The notes below the pieces were generated by a model. It was given only the letters and a program-made list of their open reading frames with translations, did not search any database and was not told the origin of the DNA. Shown here piece after piece: positions 32,065-43,644 of a stretch of 64,000 nt of DNA; position 1 is the stretch's first letter; each line of letters starts with the position of its first letter. Source of the DNA: Apium graveolens (taxonomy: Eukaryota; Streptophyta; Magnoliopsida; Apiales; Apiaceae); NCBI RefSeq assembly GCF_009905375.1, contig NC_133653.1:89455004-89519003 (forward strand), written 5' to 3'. The position numbers were made by a program, and so were the translations under genes.

Positions 32065-34640
32065 AATCTGCATCTGAGTAACCTATTAGCTTAAAATCTA
32101 ATTCCCTAGGATACCACAATCCTAGATCAGTTGTACCCTTGAGGTACTTGAAAATTCTTTTCACAGCTATTAGATGAGGTTCTCTTGGATCAGCCTGAAA
32201 TCTTGCACAAAGACAGTTAGCATACATGATATCAGGTCTACTTGCAGTTAAATAGAGTAAAGAGCCAATCATACCTCTGTAGTTAGTAATATCTATTGAT
32301 GCTCCAGTATCTTTATCTAACTTGGTGGCAGTGGCCATGGGAGTTGATACAGTAGAACTGTCTTGTATTCCAAACTTCTTGAGTAAATTTCTGGTGTACT
32401 TCAATTGATTTATGAAAGTACCTTCTTCAGTTTGCTTGACTTGAAGTCCCAGAAAATAGCTAAGTTCTCCCATCATATTCATTTGATATATTTACTGTAT
32501 TAACTTGGAAAATCTTTCACAAAGTTTTATATTTGTAGAGCCAAAGATGATATCATCAACATATATCTGTACCAAAAGTGAGTCCTTTCCATGGTTGAGG
32601 TAGAATAAAGTATTGTTAATTGTGCCTCTGTGAAATCCACTTTCCAGAAGGAATTGAGTCAGAGTCGCATACCATGCTCTAGGAGCTTGCTTAAGGCCAT
32701 AAAGTGTTTTGTCAAGCCTGTAGACATGATTTGGAAATTTTGGATCTACAAAGCCTGGAGGTTGTTCAACATATACCTCTTCTTCCAATTCTCTATTGAG
32801 AAAAGCACTTTTCACATCCATTTGAAAGACTTTGAACTTCTTGTGAGCAGCATAAGCCAAAAAGATTCTTATGGCTTCCAATCTAGCAACTGGAGCAAAT
32901 GTTTCATAATAGTCAATACCCTCCTATTGAGAGTAACTTTAGCAACCAGCCTTGCTTTATTCCTTGTTATTATGCCATCACTGTCAGTTTTGTTTCTGAA
33001 CACCCATTTTGTACCAACAATTGATCTGTCCGTTGGTCTTGGCACTAGGGTCCAAACTTTATTTCTTTCAAATTCATTTAACTCTTCCTGCATTGCTTGC
33101 ACCCAATCAACATCTTGAAGAGCTTCTTCCACTTTCTTTGGTTCAGTCTGAGATAGAAAGGAATGATAGAGACATTCATTTGATGTTGTTGTTCTAGTTC
33201 TGACACATGCTTCAGGATCTCCAATTATTAAGTCAGTTGTGTGTGATTTAGTCCACTTCCTTGTAGATGGAAGTTGATCTCTAGAACTGGATCCTACCCC
33301 ATGATCCATGTTGTCTCCATCAGCATTTTCTGATGATCCCCCTGAAGTTATGCTCTCTGAGATTCCAGAATTTGAGTTGTATCCTTCAGGAATTGAAGAA
33401 TTAGAGTTTCCAGAATTGTCAGAATTTGGCTCATCAGAACTTGATGAATCAGAACTTGAGAGCCAGTGACTGATATGATGCTCTTTGAGAATCTTGAGAT
33501 GTAGTATGATCATTAGCTTGCTCCCCCTGAACAGGTGCATTTTCCCTTGGAGCAGTTACCACAGTTTCAATGACATCAGAATTTAACCCGTCAGAACTTA
33601 CAAGATCAGGATTTAGGTCATCAGAATTTATAGAATCATAATTTACATCTTCATTTTCAAATCTCAGCTGATCATGATCATTGAAATGTTCAAGTCCAGT
33701 AAACTTTTTATCATCAAAAGATACATAGATAGATTCCATGATAACCTTTGTTCTTAAATTGTAGACTCTGAAGGCTTTTGTGGAAAGTGGATATCCAACA
33801 AAAATTCCTTCATCAGCTTTTAGATCAAATTTTGACAGCTGTTCAGGATGAGTCTTAAGAACAAAACACTTGCATCCAAATACGTGAAAGTATTTCAGAT
33901 TTGGCTTCTTTTTCTTTACCATCTCATATGGTGTTTTTCCATGCTTGTTTATGAGTGTAGCATTCTATGTAAAATAAGCAGTCTGCACAGCTTCAGCCCA
34001 AAAATAGGTTAGTAGCTTTGCTTCATCAAGCATAGTTCGTGCAGCTTCAATAAGAGTCATGTTCTTTCTTTCTACAACTCCATTATGCTGTGGAGTTCCA
34101 GGTACAGAAAATTCCTGCTTTATTCCATGCTCTTTGCAGTACTCTTCCATGATTGAATTCTTGAACTTAGTGTCATTATCACTTCTTATAATTTTAACAG
34201 AATCTTTAACTAACTTATCCAACTGTCTGACATGATCAGTTAGAGTAAATGCAGTTTCATTCTTCTTGTGCAAGAAATACACCCAAGTGTATCTTGTGAA
34301 CTTATCCACCATAACCATAACATATTTCTTCTTTGCAATAGACATGACATTGACTGGACCAAATAGATCAACATGCAATAAGTGATAAGGCTCAAGAATT
34401 GAGGATTCAATTTTGCTCTTGAATGAAGATTTTCTTTGTTTTGCCTTTTGACATGAGTCACAAAGGCCATCAGGAGCAAATATTGATTTTGGCAGTCATC
34501 TCACAAGATCTTTCTTTACTAGCTCATTTATGTTGTTGAAATTTAAATGAGAGAGTCTCTTGTGCCAAATCCAGCTTTCTCCAATTGATGCTCTTCTTAA
34601 CAGACAGATTGCAGAACTATCAGAATTTGTTGAAAGTCTG
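32065..34640 (-). pseudogene. Copia element C, pol part (integrase to RNase H), 3' end missing
   Basis: On the minus strand from 34640 the order is: pre-integrase HHCC region (WIWHKRLSHLNFNNINELVK), integrase core (HVDLFGPVN, IIRSDNDTKF, GTPQHNGVVERKN), a Ser/Asp/Asn-rich linker (33300-33620), reverse transcriptase ([20 protein letters not shown]) and the start of RNase H (LIGYSDADF). RNase H breaks off at about 32065 where T2 begins. Many frame breaks are seen (stop at about 34497, changes near 33960, 33500, 32930 and 32490), so it is dead. It is continuous with 58398-61729; G is inserted between the two parts. Confidence 0.9.
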
Positions 34641-37001
34641 TGTGGCGCCCTCCAAACCCAGGTCAGAAGTTTGGGGTCCACAACACATACACAATATATA
34701 AACCTGTATAAAAAAATATTATTTACAATAACCCTGTTTCACATAACCACGGATCGCAACAGGTTAAAGTATAAAAACAAGCCACAATCTTAACCTTTAT
34801 TACAACGTACCAAATCCCAACTAATTTAACGTACAACTGATAATAAAATCATTCTTACAATCTGACTATCTCTCTACCGCATGAAGCTTCTGCTAGCTCG
34901 ATCCAACTCAACTGGAACCTTAGCTCGCACTTTGGACTGAGGAACTTCACTATCATCCATATTCTTTTCAACTGTAAAATATATAAAAGAATCGCAAGGG
35001 TGAGCTAACTAGCTCAGCAAGTCTTAATAGGGATAACTGAGATTAAGCAATAATCAAATGAAATGATTCAGAGGAATCAAGTTTCTTTTTAACTAATCAT
35101 TAGAATGGGATATTCATTTTAGATTTAAAAAAAAACCAAGGTTAGGCTGCTGATCAGTCACGCACTAACCCCGAGCAAAGCACACAACACTGCTCTAATT
35201 ACTGGATCCAAGGCACACATTGGCCTATAATTGACCACGAATCTGGTCCACATTTAGAAAACTATCCAATCCTAAAACAATTCAGTGTAATAAACAATAT
35301 AATTCAATAAGCAAAATAATAATCAACATTGATAAAGCACTTGTACAAAAGCGTAATGCAGTTCATGAGTATCACAAGGTATATCAAGGTATGTATAAGA
35401 AACAGTTTTCAGTTTGTAAAAACATCAGGTATTAGATCAGTGATGATTTTTCAAGGTATAGTTCTTTGATGTTATAAGGAATGGTTGAGGTATAAAAGTT
35501 TCTGTGTTTTCAAGCAATTTTCTTCCAGTGTTTGGTGTTTGGTAGTTAAACATTTGGGGAGTAGTATCATATTTGTATGGTTTGGTGTCTGAGGATCATC
35601 AAAGGACGGTTTACAGAGAATAAGGCTTATGGCTCAAGATCAAGAAAATCAGGGTTCAAGGTTAAATAGTTTAAAACACTTACAATATAAAACAGGAGTT
35701 ATTTTGAATAATAGCGACATGTAATGAAACATTTCGACAACATTGGTAAGATATCTTGAAGAAAAGTTCAGAAATACTTACCTTACAGGGCTTTATAACT
35801 ATTACTGAACAACTCTGAGTCGACTCTGTCGCTAAGGCTTTAACGTCCAACCACTAGATCCCATTGGATTCGACTTCGACACTCAGGTCTTTCTGTTGAA
35901 ACTCTACTGAGCTCGTCGATTGACTACTAGGTCATTTTTAGTCCAACGTTCACTTTCGGTTTTCCCGACTAGAACCTACAGGGTCAAAATACCCTATATT
36001 AGATGTCCAGGTATGCTTGACATATCCTCGATACCAATTCTACCCAACAATATTCAAACCCGACTCGTAATTATGAATATTATAACAACACATGCAACAA
36101 ATAGGGTTCACAATCTCGAAGATCGGTTCGGTGTTCGTTTTCGGAAAAAAAAAATATATATATACTCTTTATTTTACGAAATCAGGGTTATCGATTTGGA
36201 AAAATATTTCATTACATCGTACAACCAAGTTTCGTATATAAAAAGTACACATATACATATAGTCACTCGACGTCCCGATAATCATTGGATACGTTCCTGT
36301 ATTTACATAATTCAGTTTCCTGGAAATCGAGCAGCGTCTCCGTTGTTTATCGGACTACCCGTCGAAACATCAGTCGACATCAATTCAATAACAACAATCC
36401 AATTCACAATAACCACAATCCCAGTCACCAGTTCAACCCAACAATCAATCCAATCACAATTCGTCAACTAAATTACGTACTCGACTTCAATGTAAAATCA
36501 AATTCTCATTTCAAAGATAATTTCACGAATTAATTTATTTATTTTAAAATATTAGGACTCAGATAAACATCATCATCGTCCACCGTCAGCTCACTAATGT
36601 TCATTGCTGATGGCAGCAAAACCCAGAGGTGCCCAATTCGGGTTTCTGATCTCAGGTTTCACCGATAAAATTCGAAATAATCGAAATCCATAATTCGCAT
36701 AATCAAATAAGGTCATACGAATATTACTACAATTAATAAATTAAATTCATAAAATGGCAACTTCGAGTAACAGCGAATCAAACACAACCACTAACGTAAC
36801 AGCAACTCAACTGGACACACGCACGCCGGCCACCTCGCCGGAGAAACCACGGCGGCGGCCGGAGATAAAGAAAAAGAACAGCAGAAACGCATAATAGTAG
36901 TGACCAACGGAACCTCACACCTACGAATCACATATACATATACTCACAAATACATATACACAACAAAATCACCGAGACAGCCGCCAAGCCAAAATCGGCG
37001 G
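34641..37001 (-). repeat. 3' LTR of G, left segment (split by T1)
   Basis: Aligns to 54976-57329 at roughly 96 percent by eye. It contains an A-run followed by a TATATATA stretch at about 36148 and ends at the T1 target site GGCGG (36997-37001). The 183-codon frame at 35920-36471 is present in changed form in the other LTR and has no recognisable domain; it is not called. Confidence 0.9.
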
Positions 37002-37571
37002 TGATAGGGATAAATAAATTATGTTTGTATAATTAAATACTGCATTAATTGTACAAACTGTGGGCTGCCAGGCCCAATAAAAAGATATATGATACTCAGA
37101 CCAGAAAGGTTAAGCCTGATGGACCAGATCAGGCCTGATGGAATAAAAAAGGCCCAAAAGCCCTGATTATTAATTAATTTCGTAATTAATTAATAAGGGA
37201 CAAATCAGATGTTGAAAAGAGTCCCGATAAGGATATGAATCCTTGGAGATTAGCCTCAAGGGGACCTAAAAGGATAAGGAATCAGTTTCCTACTATCTAG
37301 GACTCCAAAGTCCATTCTAATTATGAGACTTGCCCACCAAGTCTCCTATACCAAGTCCAATTCAAGGACTCCTAACATCTATATAAGGGGTCTCACCCCC
37401 ACCAATCAGAACTACGTTTTTTGGCTTGATTCTCTAATTCACAGAGATACGTAGGCATCTCGTAAAGGCAGATTGAGTCACGAAACACGAGAGCAGCCAT
37501 TAAAGGCCTTGAGCTCCCGAATCTTAGTATTAAATACAGCAAGTAATAACCTTGGTTTTTTATCCATAACA
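37002..37571 (+). repeat. 5' LTR of T1 (570 bp)
   Basis: TGATAGGGATAAATAAATTA to TTTTTTATCCATAACA. It differs from the 3' LTR by T/C at about 37373 (CTCCTAAC against CTCCCAAC) and G/A at about 37545 (GCAAGTAAT against GCAAATAAT). Confidence 0.96.
37380..37386 (+). promoter_or_regulatory. TATA box in the T1 LTR
   Basis: TATATAA in the context ATCTATATAAGGGG, about 190 bp before the LTR end. It would place transcription start near 37410, giving a U3 of about 410 bp. The 3' LTR carries the same sequence. Confidence 0.7.
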
Positions 37572-37572
37572 T

Positions 37573-37590
37573 TTGGCGCCGTCTGTGGGA
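37573..37590 (+). other. Primer-binding site of T1
   Basis: TTGGCGCCGTCTGTGGGA starts one base after the LTR end. TGGCGCCGT starts are typical of Tat/Athila-group plant gypsy elements. I have not assigned the tRNA. Confidence 0.7.
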
Positions 37591-37605
37591 AACACAACAA
37601 CAACC

Positions 37606-40600
37606 ATGGCGAGAACACGGAGAACAATTGGAGCTCTAGAGGAAGGAACACCATTAGAGGCAACCCAGGTGATTTCATCAACCGTGGAGGTTCCTCCCCA
37701 TTCAACTTATGCATCTACTCAGGGGGAAGCCCAGACAGGGGCAACTCATCCTCAGCCACAAGGGACAACTCCCCCGACTATTCAAGGTACGAATCCTCAA
37801 GTTCAACAAATACATATACCTGTGAATTCTCGACCCGTCGGGTATGAATATTCAACTATTGTTACTACTAACCCCCCTTATGGGATGCCCCTTCATCCTG
37901 AGGTTGGAGGAAGCGGATATGCTGGGCGAAGCGAAGCACGAGGGCGGTCGCCCCCCTATATACGAGGTTTGGATCCTATCCCTGAGGATCGGGAATTTTC
38001 TGGTCCATACACTGAGAGAGACTCCGAATCTTCGGATGATGAAGTGGCCCCGAGAAGGAGGCGTCCTGGAAAAGAGCCAATGGCCGATGGAAGGCAACGC
38101 CCCCAAAGCACCCCAGGGGCGAATCCCCAAGAAGTGCAGGAAAAGATCAGGGCTCATGAGGCTGAAATCCAAAGGCTGAGGCGTGACTTGGAGGCTCACC
38201 AAGCCACCAGAACCCACATACCTCCTAGGGGGAGAAATCCTCCTCCTATCATAGACCTGGATGGTCCGGTAAGAAGAAGGGCTGCTGTCCCAAGAACTGA
38301 TCCAAGCAATCTCCTTCCCCTTGGAGATCCTGATGATCCAACTCCACCCTTCACAGAAGAGATAATGAATGCCCATATCTCAAGGAAATTCAAGATGCCC
38401 ACTATCAAAGCCTATGATGGCACGGGAGACCCCGCTAATCATGTTAGGACATTCTCTAATGCACTGCTGCTGCAACCCGTGAACGATGCTATAAAATGTC
38501 GGGCCTTTCCTCAAACCCTGTCGGGTATGGCTCAAAGATGGTACAGTCGCCTACCCCCAAATTCTATAGGATCATTCAGAGAATTAAGTCAGGCTTTTAT
38601 TAAGCAATTCATCAGTGGAAGAGTCCATGAGAAAAGTTCAGCATCTCTTATGAGTCTTGTGCAGGGAGCTAAGGAATCCTTAAGAGATTACCTGAATCGT
38701 TTTACAAAGGAGGCTTTAAAAGTCCCAGACCTTGATGATAAGGTAGCCATGATAGCACTGCAACAAGGAACTAGGGATGAGTTTTTCAAGATGTCTTTGG
38801 CCAAACGACCCCCTGAGAGCATGTTGCAGCTCCAAGAGAGGGCAGGGAAGTATATCAAGGTTGAAGAAAGTATGAGGAAGACCGTAGTAAGTAATGAGCC
38901 CACTGGAGGCAAGAAACGAAAAACTGATTTGGAGTATATCGCTAAGGATAAATATCCTAGAACCGAACAAAACCCTGATTCAACCCCCAAGAAGGGAGGA
39001 CCTGGGCAAAAGTTCACTGAATACGCTAAGTTGAATGCTCCCAAAAGTCAGATTTTGATGGAGATTGAGAAAGACAGAGATATTCGCTGGCCTAAGCCCT
39101 TGAAGGCTGATCCCGCCAAGCTAGATAAGGGCAAGTATTGCAGGTTTCACAAAGATGTTGGCCATGACACCGATGAGTGTAGGCAATTGAAAGATGAAAT
39201 TGAGTTTTTGATTCGAAAAGGAAGATTGAACAAGTATACTGGAGATGGAGGGGACAGAAATAATAATGGAAGGAAGAACTTTGAAGATCGTAGGAGGGAC
39301 CAAGACGATCAGGGGCGAAACCCCCAGCCTAGAGGACCAGTTATAAACACCATTTATGGAGGGCCGAGACCTCGAGGGCCTGTGATAAACACGATCTTTG
39401 GAGGTCCAACTGCTGCTGGATTGTCCAAAAATTCCAGAAAGGCATTTACTAGAGAGGTTATGCATATTGTTGGAGAAGCCCCGAAGAGGGCCAGGACAGA
39501 AGTAATATTAGCTTTTGATGATTCCGACCTAGAGGGTGTGAAGTTTCCCCATGACGACCCGCTGGTCATAACACCAATAATAGGAAATAGCCCGGTTAAG
39601 AGGGTCCTTGTGGATAATGGTGCTTCTGTGGATATCTTGCTCCACGACACCTTTCTAAGGATGGGGTATAACGACTCCCAGTTAACACCAACCGACATGC
39701 CGATATATGGATTTGCTGGAGTAGAATGTCCTGTGGAAGGGATAATCAAGTTGCCAACCACCATAGGTACGGAGCCAAGGCAAGCAACGCAGATGCTGGA
39801 TTTCGTAGTGGTAAAGGCTAGTTCAACTTATAATGCTATCATGGGGAGAACAGGGATACATGCCTTCAAGGCAGTCCCCTCTTCCTACCATTCAGTCATG
39901 AAGTTTCCCACCCGAAACGGGATTGGAGAAGAGAGAGGAGATCAAAAAATGGCTAGAAGCTGTTATGTGGCCTCTTTGAGGGCAGATGGAGTCGGGGGGC
40001 AGGTTCTTCCTATTGAAGATATGGATGTTCGAGAAAATGATGAGAATAGAGGAAGGCCAGCAGAAGAATTGGTCTCGGTTCCTTTATACCCCGAGAATCC
40101 TGAGAGGACGACTTTCATTGGAGCCACATTAGAGGAGCCCCTTAAAGGGAAGTTAGTGAAATTTTTGCAAGAAAATAGTGATGTGTTTGCATGGTCAGCA
40201 GCTGATATGCCAGGCATAGACCCGGAGTTAATTACTCACAAGCTAAACGTAGATCCAAGCCGGAAGACAGTGAAACAAAAGAAAAGAAATTTTGCCCCGG
40301 AAAGACAAGAGGCTATAAAGCAGGAAGTGGAAAAGCTCTTAGAGGCTGGATTCATTGAGGAGATTCAATTTCCGGAGTGGTTAGCAAACCCTGTAATGGT
40401 GAAGAAGGCTAATGGAAAGTGGAGGATGTGTATAGACTTCACCGATCTGAATGATGCATGCCCCAAAGACTGTTTTCCGCTGCCTAGAATTGATACTTTG
40501 ATTGATGCTACCGCTGGACATGAGATGCTGAGTTTCATGGATGGGTTTAGCGGATACAACCAGATCAAAATGCATAAGGATGACATTCCAAAGGTATCAT

Positions 40601-43311
40601 TTATCACTGACTTTGGTGTTTATTGTTATCTTGTTATGGCGTTTGGTCTCAAGAATGCAGGAGCCACCTATCAAAGGTTGGTGAATAGAATTTTTAAGGA
40701 TCTTATTGGTAAGACTATGGAAGTCTATGTTGATGACATGTTAGTCAAGAGTCTAGTAAAGACTGATCATATAGCCCATTTAAGGGAAGCTTTTGAGGTC
40801 CTGAGGTACCACAAGATTATGTTGAATCCGACGAAGTGTGCTTTCGGAGTAGGATCTGGAAAATTCTTGGGATTGATGGTCTCGAAGAGGGGAATTGAGG
40901 CAAATCCCGATAAAATAAAGGCGATCCTGGACATGGAACCCCCCAAAACTGTCAAGGATGTTCAGAAGCTCACAGGAAGGGTTGCTGCGTTAGGACGATT
41001 CATCTCCAAGTCAGGAGACAAGTGCTTGTCATTTTTCAAGTCACTGAAGAACATCAAAGACTTTGTATGGAATGAGGAAAATCAGAAGGCATTTGAAGAG
41101 TTAAAGAAGTATATGGGCCAGGCCCCGTTGTTGGCCAAGCCAGTTCTGAATGAAGTTTTATTTTTGTACTTGGCTGTTTCAGAGAGCGCCTTGAGCGCCG
41201 TGTTGGTTAAGGAGGAACTGAAAGTCCAGAAACCCGTATACTATGTCAGCAAAATTTTGCATGGTGCTGAGTTGAATTATTCAGCCATTGAGAAATTCGC
41301 TTTAGCCTTGGTAATGGCTTCAAGAAAGCTGCGTCCTTATTTTCAAGCTCACCAAATTGAAGTGCTAACAAATCAGCCACTGAGAAATATCATTCACAGT
41401 CCCAAGGCAAGTGGGAGACTGATTAAGTGGGCAATAGAGTTGGGAGAGTTCGATCTCAAGTATAAGCCACGTACGGCCATAAAAGCCCAGGCACTAGCTG
41501 ACTTCCTGGTGGAATGTACCATACCCAACCAAGAAGTCGGGGGGCAGGAAGATACCATACCTCAAGACAAGGGAGTCGACAATGGGGACAAGGAGAAAGA
41601 ATATTGGGTTCTCTATTTTGATGGAGCATCAAAAACAAATTCCAGTGGAGCAGGGTTGGTTTTGCAAAGCCCTGATGGATTCTTAATTGAGTATGCCATG
41701 AAGCTAGACTTCCCAACAACAAATAATGAGGCAGAGTATGAAGCCCTGATTGCTGGCCTTGGTCTAGCTGGGACACTTAGAGTCAAAAACTTAAAGGTCC
41801 GTGGAGACTCGAAGCTGATCATATCCCAGGTAAAGGGAGAATTTGAGGCAAGGGATGATACGATGGCTAAGTATGTTCGCCTAGTAAGGGCTACGATGAC
41901 CCAATTTAATGAATGCCATGTTGAACACATTCCAAGGGAAGAAAATGCTAAAGCAGATGCGCTATCAAAGTTTGCTTCATCTGAGATTGAAGAAAGTTCA
42001 GGAAGTGTGTACTTCCGTGTTTTGAAGACACGAAGCATAGATGTTAAGCTTGTGGCTCCCGTAGGCTTGGGGACGTCATGGATTGATCCCATCAAGGCTC
42101 ACATTCAGACCGGTTGGTTGCCAAGCGATGCAATTGAGGCACGAAAGTTAACTGTTCGAGCACTAAGGTACTCTTTGATAGATGGGATTCTATATAAAAG
42201 ATCTTTCGTGGTTCCTTACCTGAGGTGTCTCAGGCCCGATGAGGCACGCTTGGCTCTTGAAGAAGTGCATGAAGGTATTTGTGGACAACACCTGGGGGGC
42301 AGGGCCTTGGCTCATAAAATAACCCGTTTAGGCTTCTATTGGCCAGAAATGATGGCTGATGCCAAAAAATATGTGAAGAAGTGTGATCGCTGTCAGAAGC
42401 ATGCACCAGTTGTTAGACAACCCCCCGAGATGCTGACCTCTATCAACTCGCCTATTCCCTTTGCCATGTGGGGGATGGATATTCTAGGGCCTTTTCCTAT
42501 GGCCACGACACAAAGGAAATTTCTGATTGTAGCCATTGATTATTTCACCAAGTGGATCGAAGCCAAACCCTTGGCCAAAATCACAACTAAGCAGGTTGCA
42601 CAATTCCTGTGGGAAAACATTATGTGCCGATATGGAATTCCCCGTATCCTCGTCACTGACAATGGAACACAATTCAACAATGAGGAATTCAAGAAGTATT
42701 GTGAAGAAAATGAAATTGAGTTACGATTCACCTCTGTGGCTCACCCGCAAGCCAATGGGCAAGCAGAGGTAGCAAATCGGATAATCCTGGATGGACTAAA
42801 AAAGAGGATCGAGAAGTCAAGAAATAATTGGGTGGATGAGATACTTCCAATATTATGGGCCTATAGGACTACCTGTAGAGTCACGACAGGAGCAACTCCT
42901 TTCATGTTGGCATATGGGGCAGAAGCAGTAATTCCCGTGGAGATATCGCATTCCTCTCCAAGGATTCAGACTTTCAATGCTGTAGAAAATGAGGAAGGGC
43001 AGAGGTTAGCCCTGGATCTAATTGATGAAGTGCGAGATGAGGCACATGCAAAGATAGTAGAATATCAGAAAAAGGCTTCATTCTATTACAACCTAAGGGT
43101 TAAAGAGAGATTTTTTAAACAAGGAGATCTAGTCTTGAGAAAAATAGAGGCTTCTGGTGTTGGACAGAAAGGAAAGCTTGCCCCGAATTGGGAAGGGCCG
43201 TACAGAGTCAAGAGCGTTCAGGGTAGAGGAACCTACAAGCTGGAAACTATGGAAGGTTTTGAAGTCCCGAGGACCTGGCACGCACAAAACCTGAAGGTTT
43301 ACTATGTGTAA
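37606..43311 (+). CDS. Gag-pol polyprotein of T1 (1901 aa, two RNase H domains)
   Basis: The ATG at 37606 (CAACCATGG context) is chosen because the upstream in-frame codons are the PBS. Order: disordered N-terminus; gag core about 280-450 (RAFPQTLSGMAQRWYSRLPP); a Cys/His knuckle (CRFHKDVGHDTDEC) near 515; protease with VDNGAS, catalytic D670; reverse transcriptase with YVDD at 1041-1044; the usual RNase H; a second, archaeal-type RNase H with YFDGAS (D1339) and NNEAEYEA; integrase HHCC from H1555; DDE core D1625, D1685, E1721 (35 residues between the last two). It ends WHAQNLKVYYV. No stop or frameshift. Gag and pol are in one frame, so no separate expression signal is seen. Protease DNGA instead of the common D-S/T-G-A is a feature to note. 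Confidence 0.96.
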   Translation: MARTRRTIGALEEGTPLEATQVISSTVEVPPHSTYASTQGEAQTGATHPQPQGTTPPTIQGTNPQVQQIHIPVNSRPVGYEYSTIVTTNPPYGMPLHPEVGGSGYAGRSEARGRSPPYIRGLDPIPEDREFSGPYTERDSESSDDEVAPRRRRPGKEPMADGRQRPQSTPGANPQEVQEKIRAHEAEIQRLRRDLEAHQATRTHIPPRGRNPPPIIDLDGPVRRRAAVPRTDPSNLLPLGDPDDPTPPFTEEIMNAHISRKFKMPTIKAYDGTGDPANHVRTFSNALLLQPVNDAIKCRAFPQTLSGMAQRWYSRLPPNSIGSFRELSQAFIKQFISGRVHEKSSASLMSLVQGAKESLRDYLNRFTKEALKVPDLDDKVAMIALQQGTRDEFFKMSLAKRPPESMLQLQERAGKYIKVEESMRKTVVSNEPTGGKKRKTDLEYIAKDKYPRTEQNPDSTPKKGGPGQKFTEYAKLNAPKSQILMEIEKDRDIRWPKPLKADPAKLDKGKYCRFHKDVGHDTDECRQLKDEIEFLIRKGRLNKYTGDGGDRNNNGRKNFEDRRRDQDDQGRNPQPRGPVINTIYGGPRPRGPVINTIFGGPTAAGLSKNSRKAFTREVMHIVGEAPKRARTEVILAFDDSDLEGVKFPHDDPLVITPIIGNSPVKRVLVDNGASVDILLHDTFLRMGYNDSQLTPTDMPIYGFAGVECPVEGIIKLPTTIGTEPRQATQMLDFVVVKASSTYNAIMGRTGIHAFKAVPSSYHSVMKFPTRNGIGEERGDQKMARSCYVASLRADGVGGQVLPIEDMDVRENDENRGRPAEELVSVPLYPENPERTTFIGATLEEPLKGKLVKFLQENSDVFAWSAADMPGIDPELITHKLNVDPSRKTVKQKKRNFAPERQEAIKQEVEKLLEAGFIEEIQFPEWLANPVMVKKANGKWRMCIDFTDLNDACPKDCFPLPRIDTLIDATAGHEMLSFMDGFSGYNQIKMHKDDIPKVSFITDFGVYCYLVMAFGLKNAGATYQRLVNRIFKDLIGKTMEVYVDDMLVKSLVKTDHIAHLREAFEVLRYHKIMLNPTKCAFGVGSGKFLGLMVSKRGIEANPDKIKAILDMEPPKTVKDVQKLTGRVAALGRFISKSGDKCLSFFKSLKNIKDFVWNEENQKAFEELKKYMGQAPLLAKPVLNEVLFLYLAVSESALSAVLVKEELKVQKPVYYVSKILHGAELNYSAIEKFALALVMASRKLRPYFQAHQIEVLTNQPLRNIIHSPKASGRLIKWAIELGEFDLKYKPRTAIKAQALADFLVECTIPNQEVGGQEDTIPQDKGVDNGDKEKEYWVLYFDGASKTNSSGAGLVLQSPDGFLIEYAMKLDFPTTNNEAEYEALIAGLGLAGTLRVKNLKVRGDSKLIISQVKGEFEARDDTMAKYVRLVRATMTQFNECHVEHIPREENAKADALSKFASSEIEESSGSVYFRVLKTRSIDVKLVAPVGLGTSWIDPIKAHIQTGWLPSDAIEARKLTVRALRYSLIDGILYKRSFVVPYLRCLRPDEARLALEEVHEGICGQHLGGRALAHKITRLGFYWPEMMADAKKYVKKCDRCQKHAPVVRQPPEMLTSINSPIPFAMWGMDILGPFPMATTQRKFLIVAIDYFTKWIEAKPLAKITTKQVAQFLWENIMCRYGIPRILVTDNGTQFNNEEFKKYCEENEIELRFTSVAHPQANGQAEVANRIILDGLKKRIEKSRNNWVDEILPILWAYRTTCRVTTGATPFMLAYGAEAVIPVEISHSSPRIQTFNAVENEEGQRLALDLIDEVRDEAHAKIVEYQKKASFYYNLRVKERFFKQGDLVLRKIEASGVGQKGKLAPNWEGPYRVKSVQGRGTYKLETMEGFEVPRTWHAQNLKVYYV

Positions 43312-43644
43312 GATAGGAGAAGTACGATTCTCACTTGTCATTAACAAGTAGGTTTAAAAGCACCTTGAAGCTTTGCTTGCATAGGATTTTATATTCCAGT
43401 AGAATTTACATTATCTAGTTATTGTTGATTAGGGTCGAACCCATGCTATGTAAGGTTTTGGAAAACCAGACTTCATATTAAAGAGTTTGAAATTATTTCT
43501 ATCTAAGGATGTTTAAGGTTCAAATGCATATTAAGATTGTAAAGATAAAACAGAAAAAGGCAAGAAAAGCAACGTATAAAACATAACCCCGAAGGGTAAC
43601 AAGTTCTGATATAAATAAAGTTCAAAAAGAAGATATACAAAAAG

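Noticed and set aside
30056..32077. A 673-codon frame reading from copia gag through the N run into gypsy pol
   Set aside because: It is an artefact of translating across the gap; the two sides belong to different elements.
35920..36471. 183-codon plus-strand frame in the G LTR, with a shorter version at 56272-56595
   Set aside because: It is LTR sequence; the second copy is frameshifted and nothing recognisable is encoded. It is also antisense to the element.
42484..42772. Short frames on both strands, identical at 31337-31625
   Set aside because: Shadows of the T1 and T2 integrase domain.
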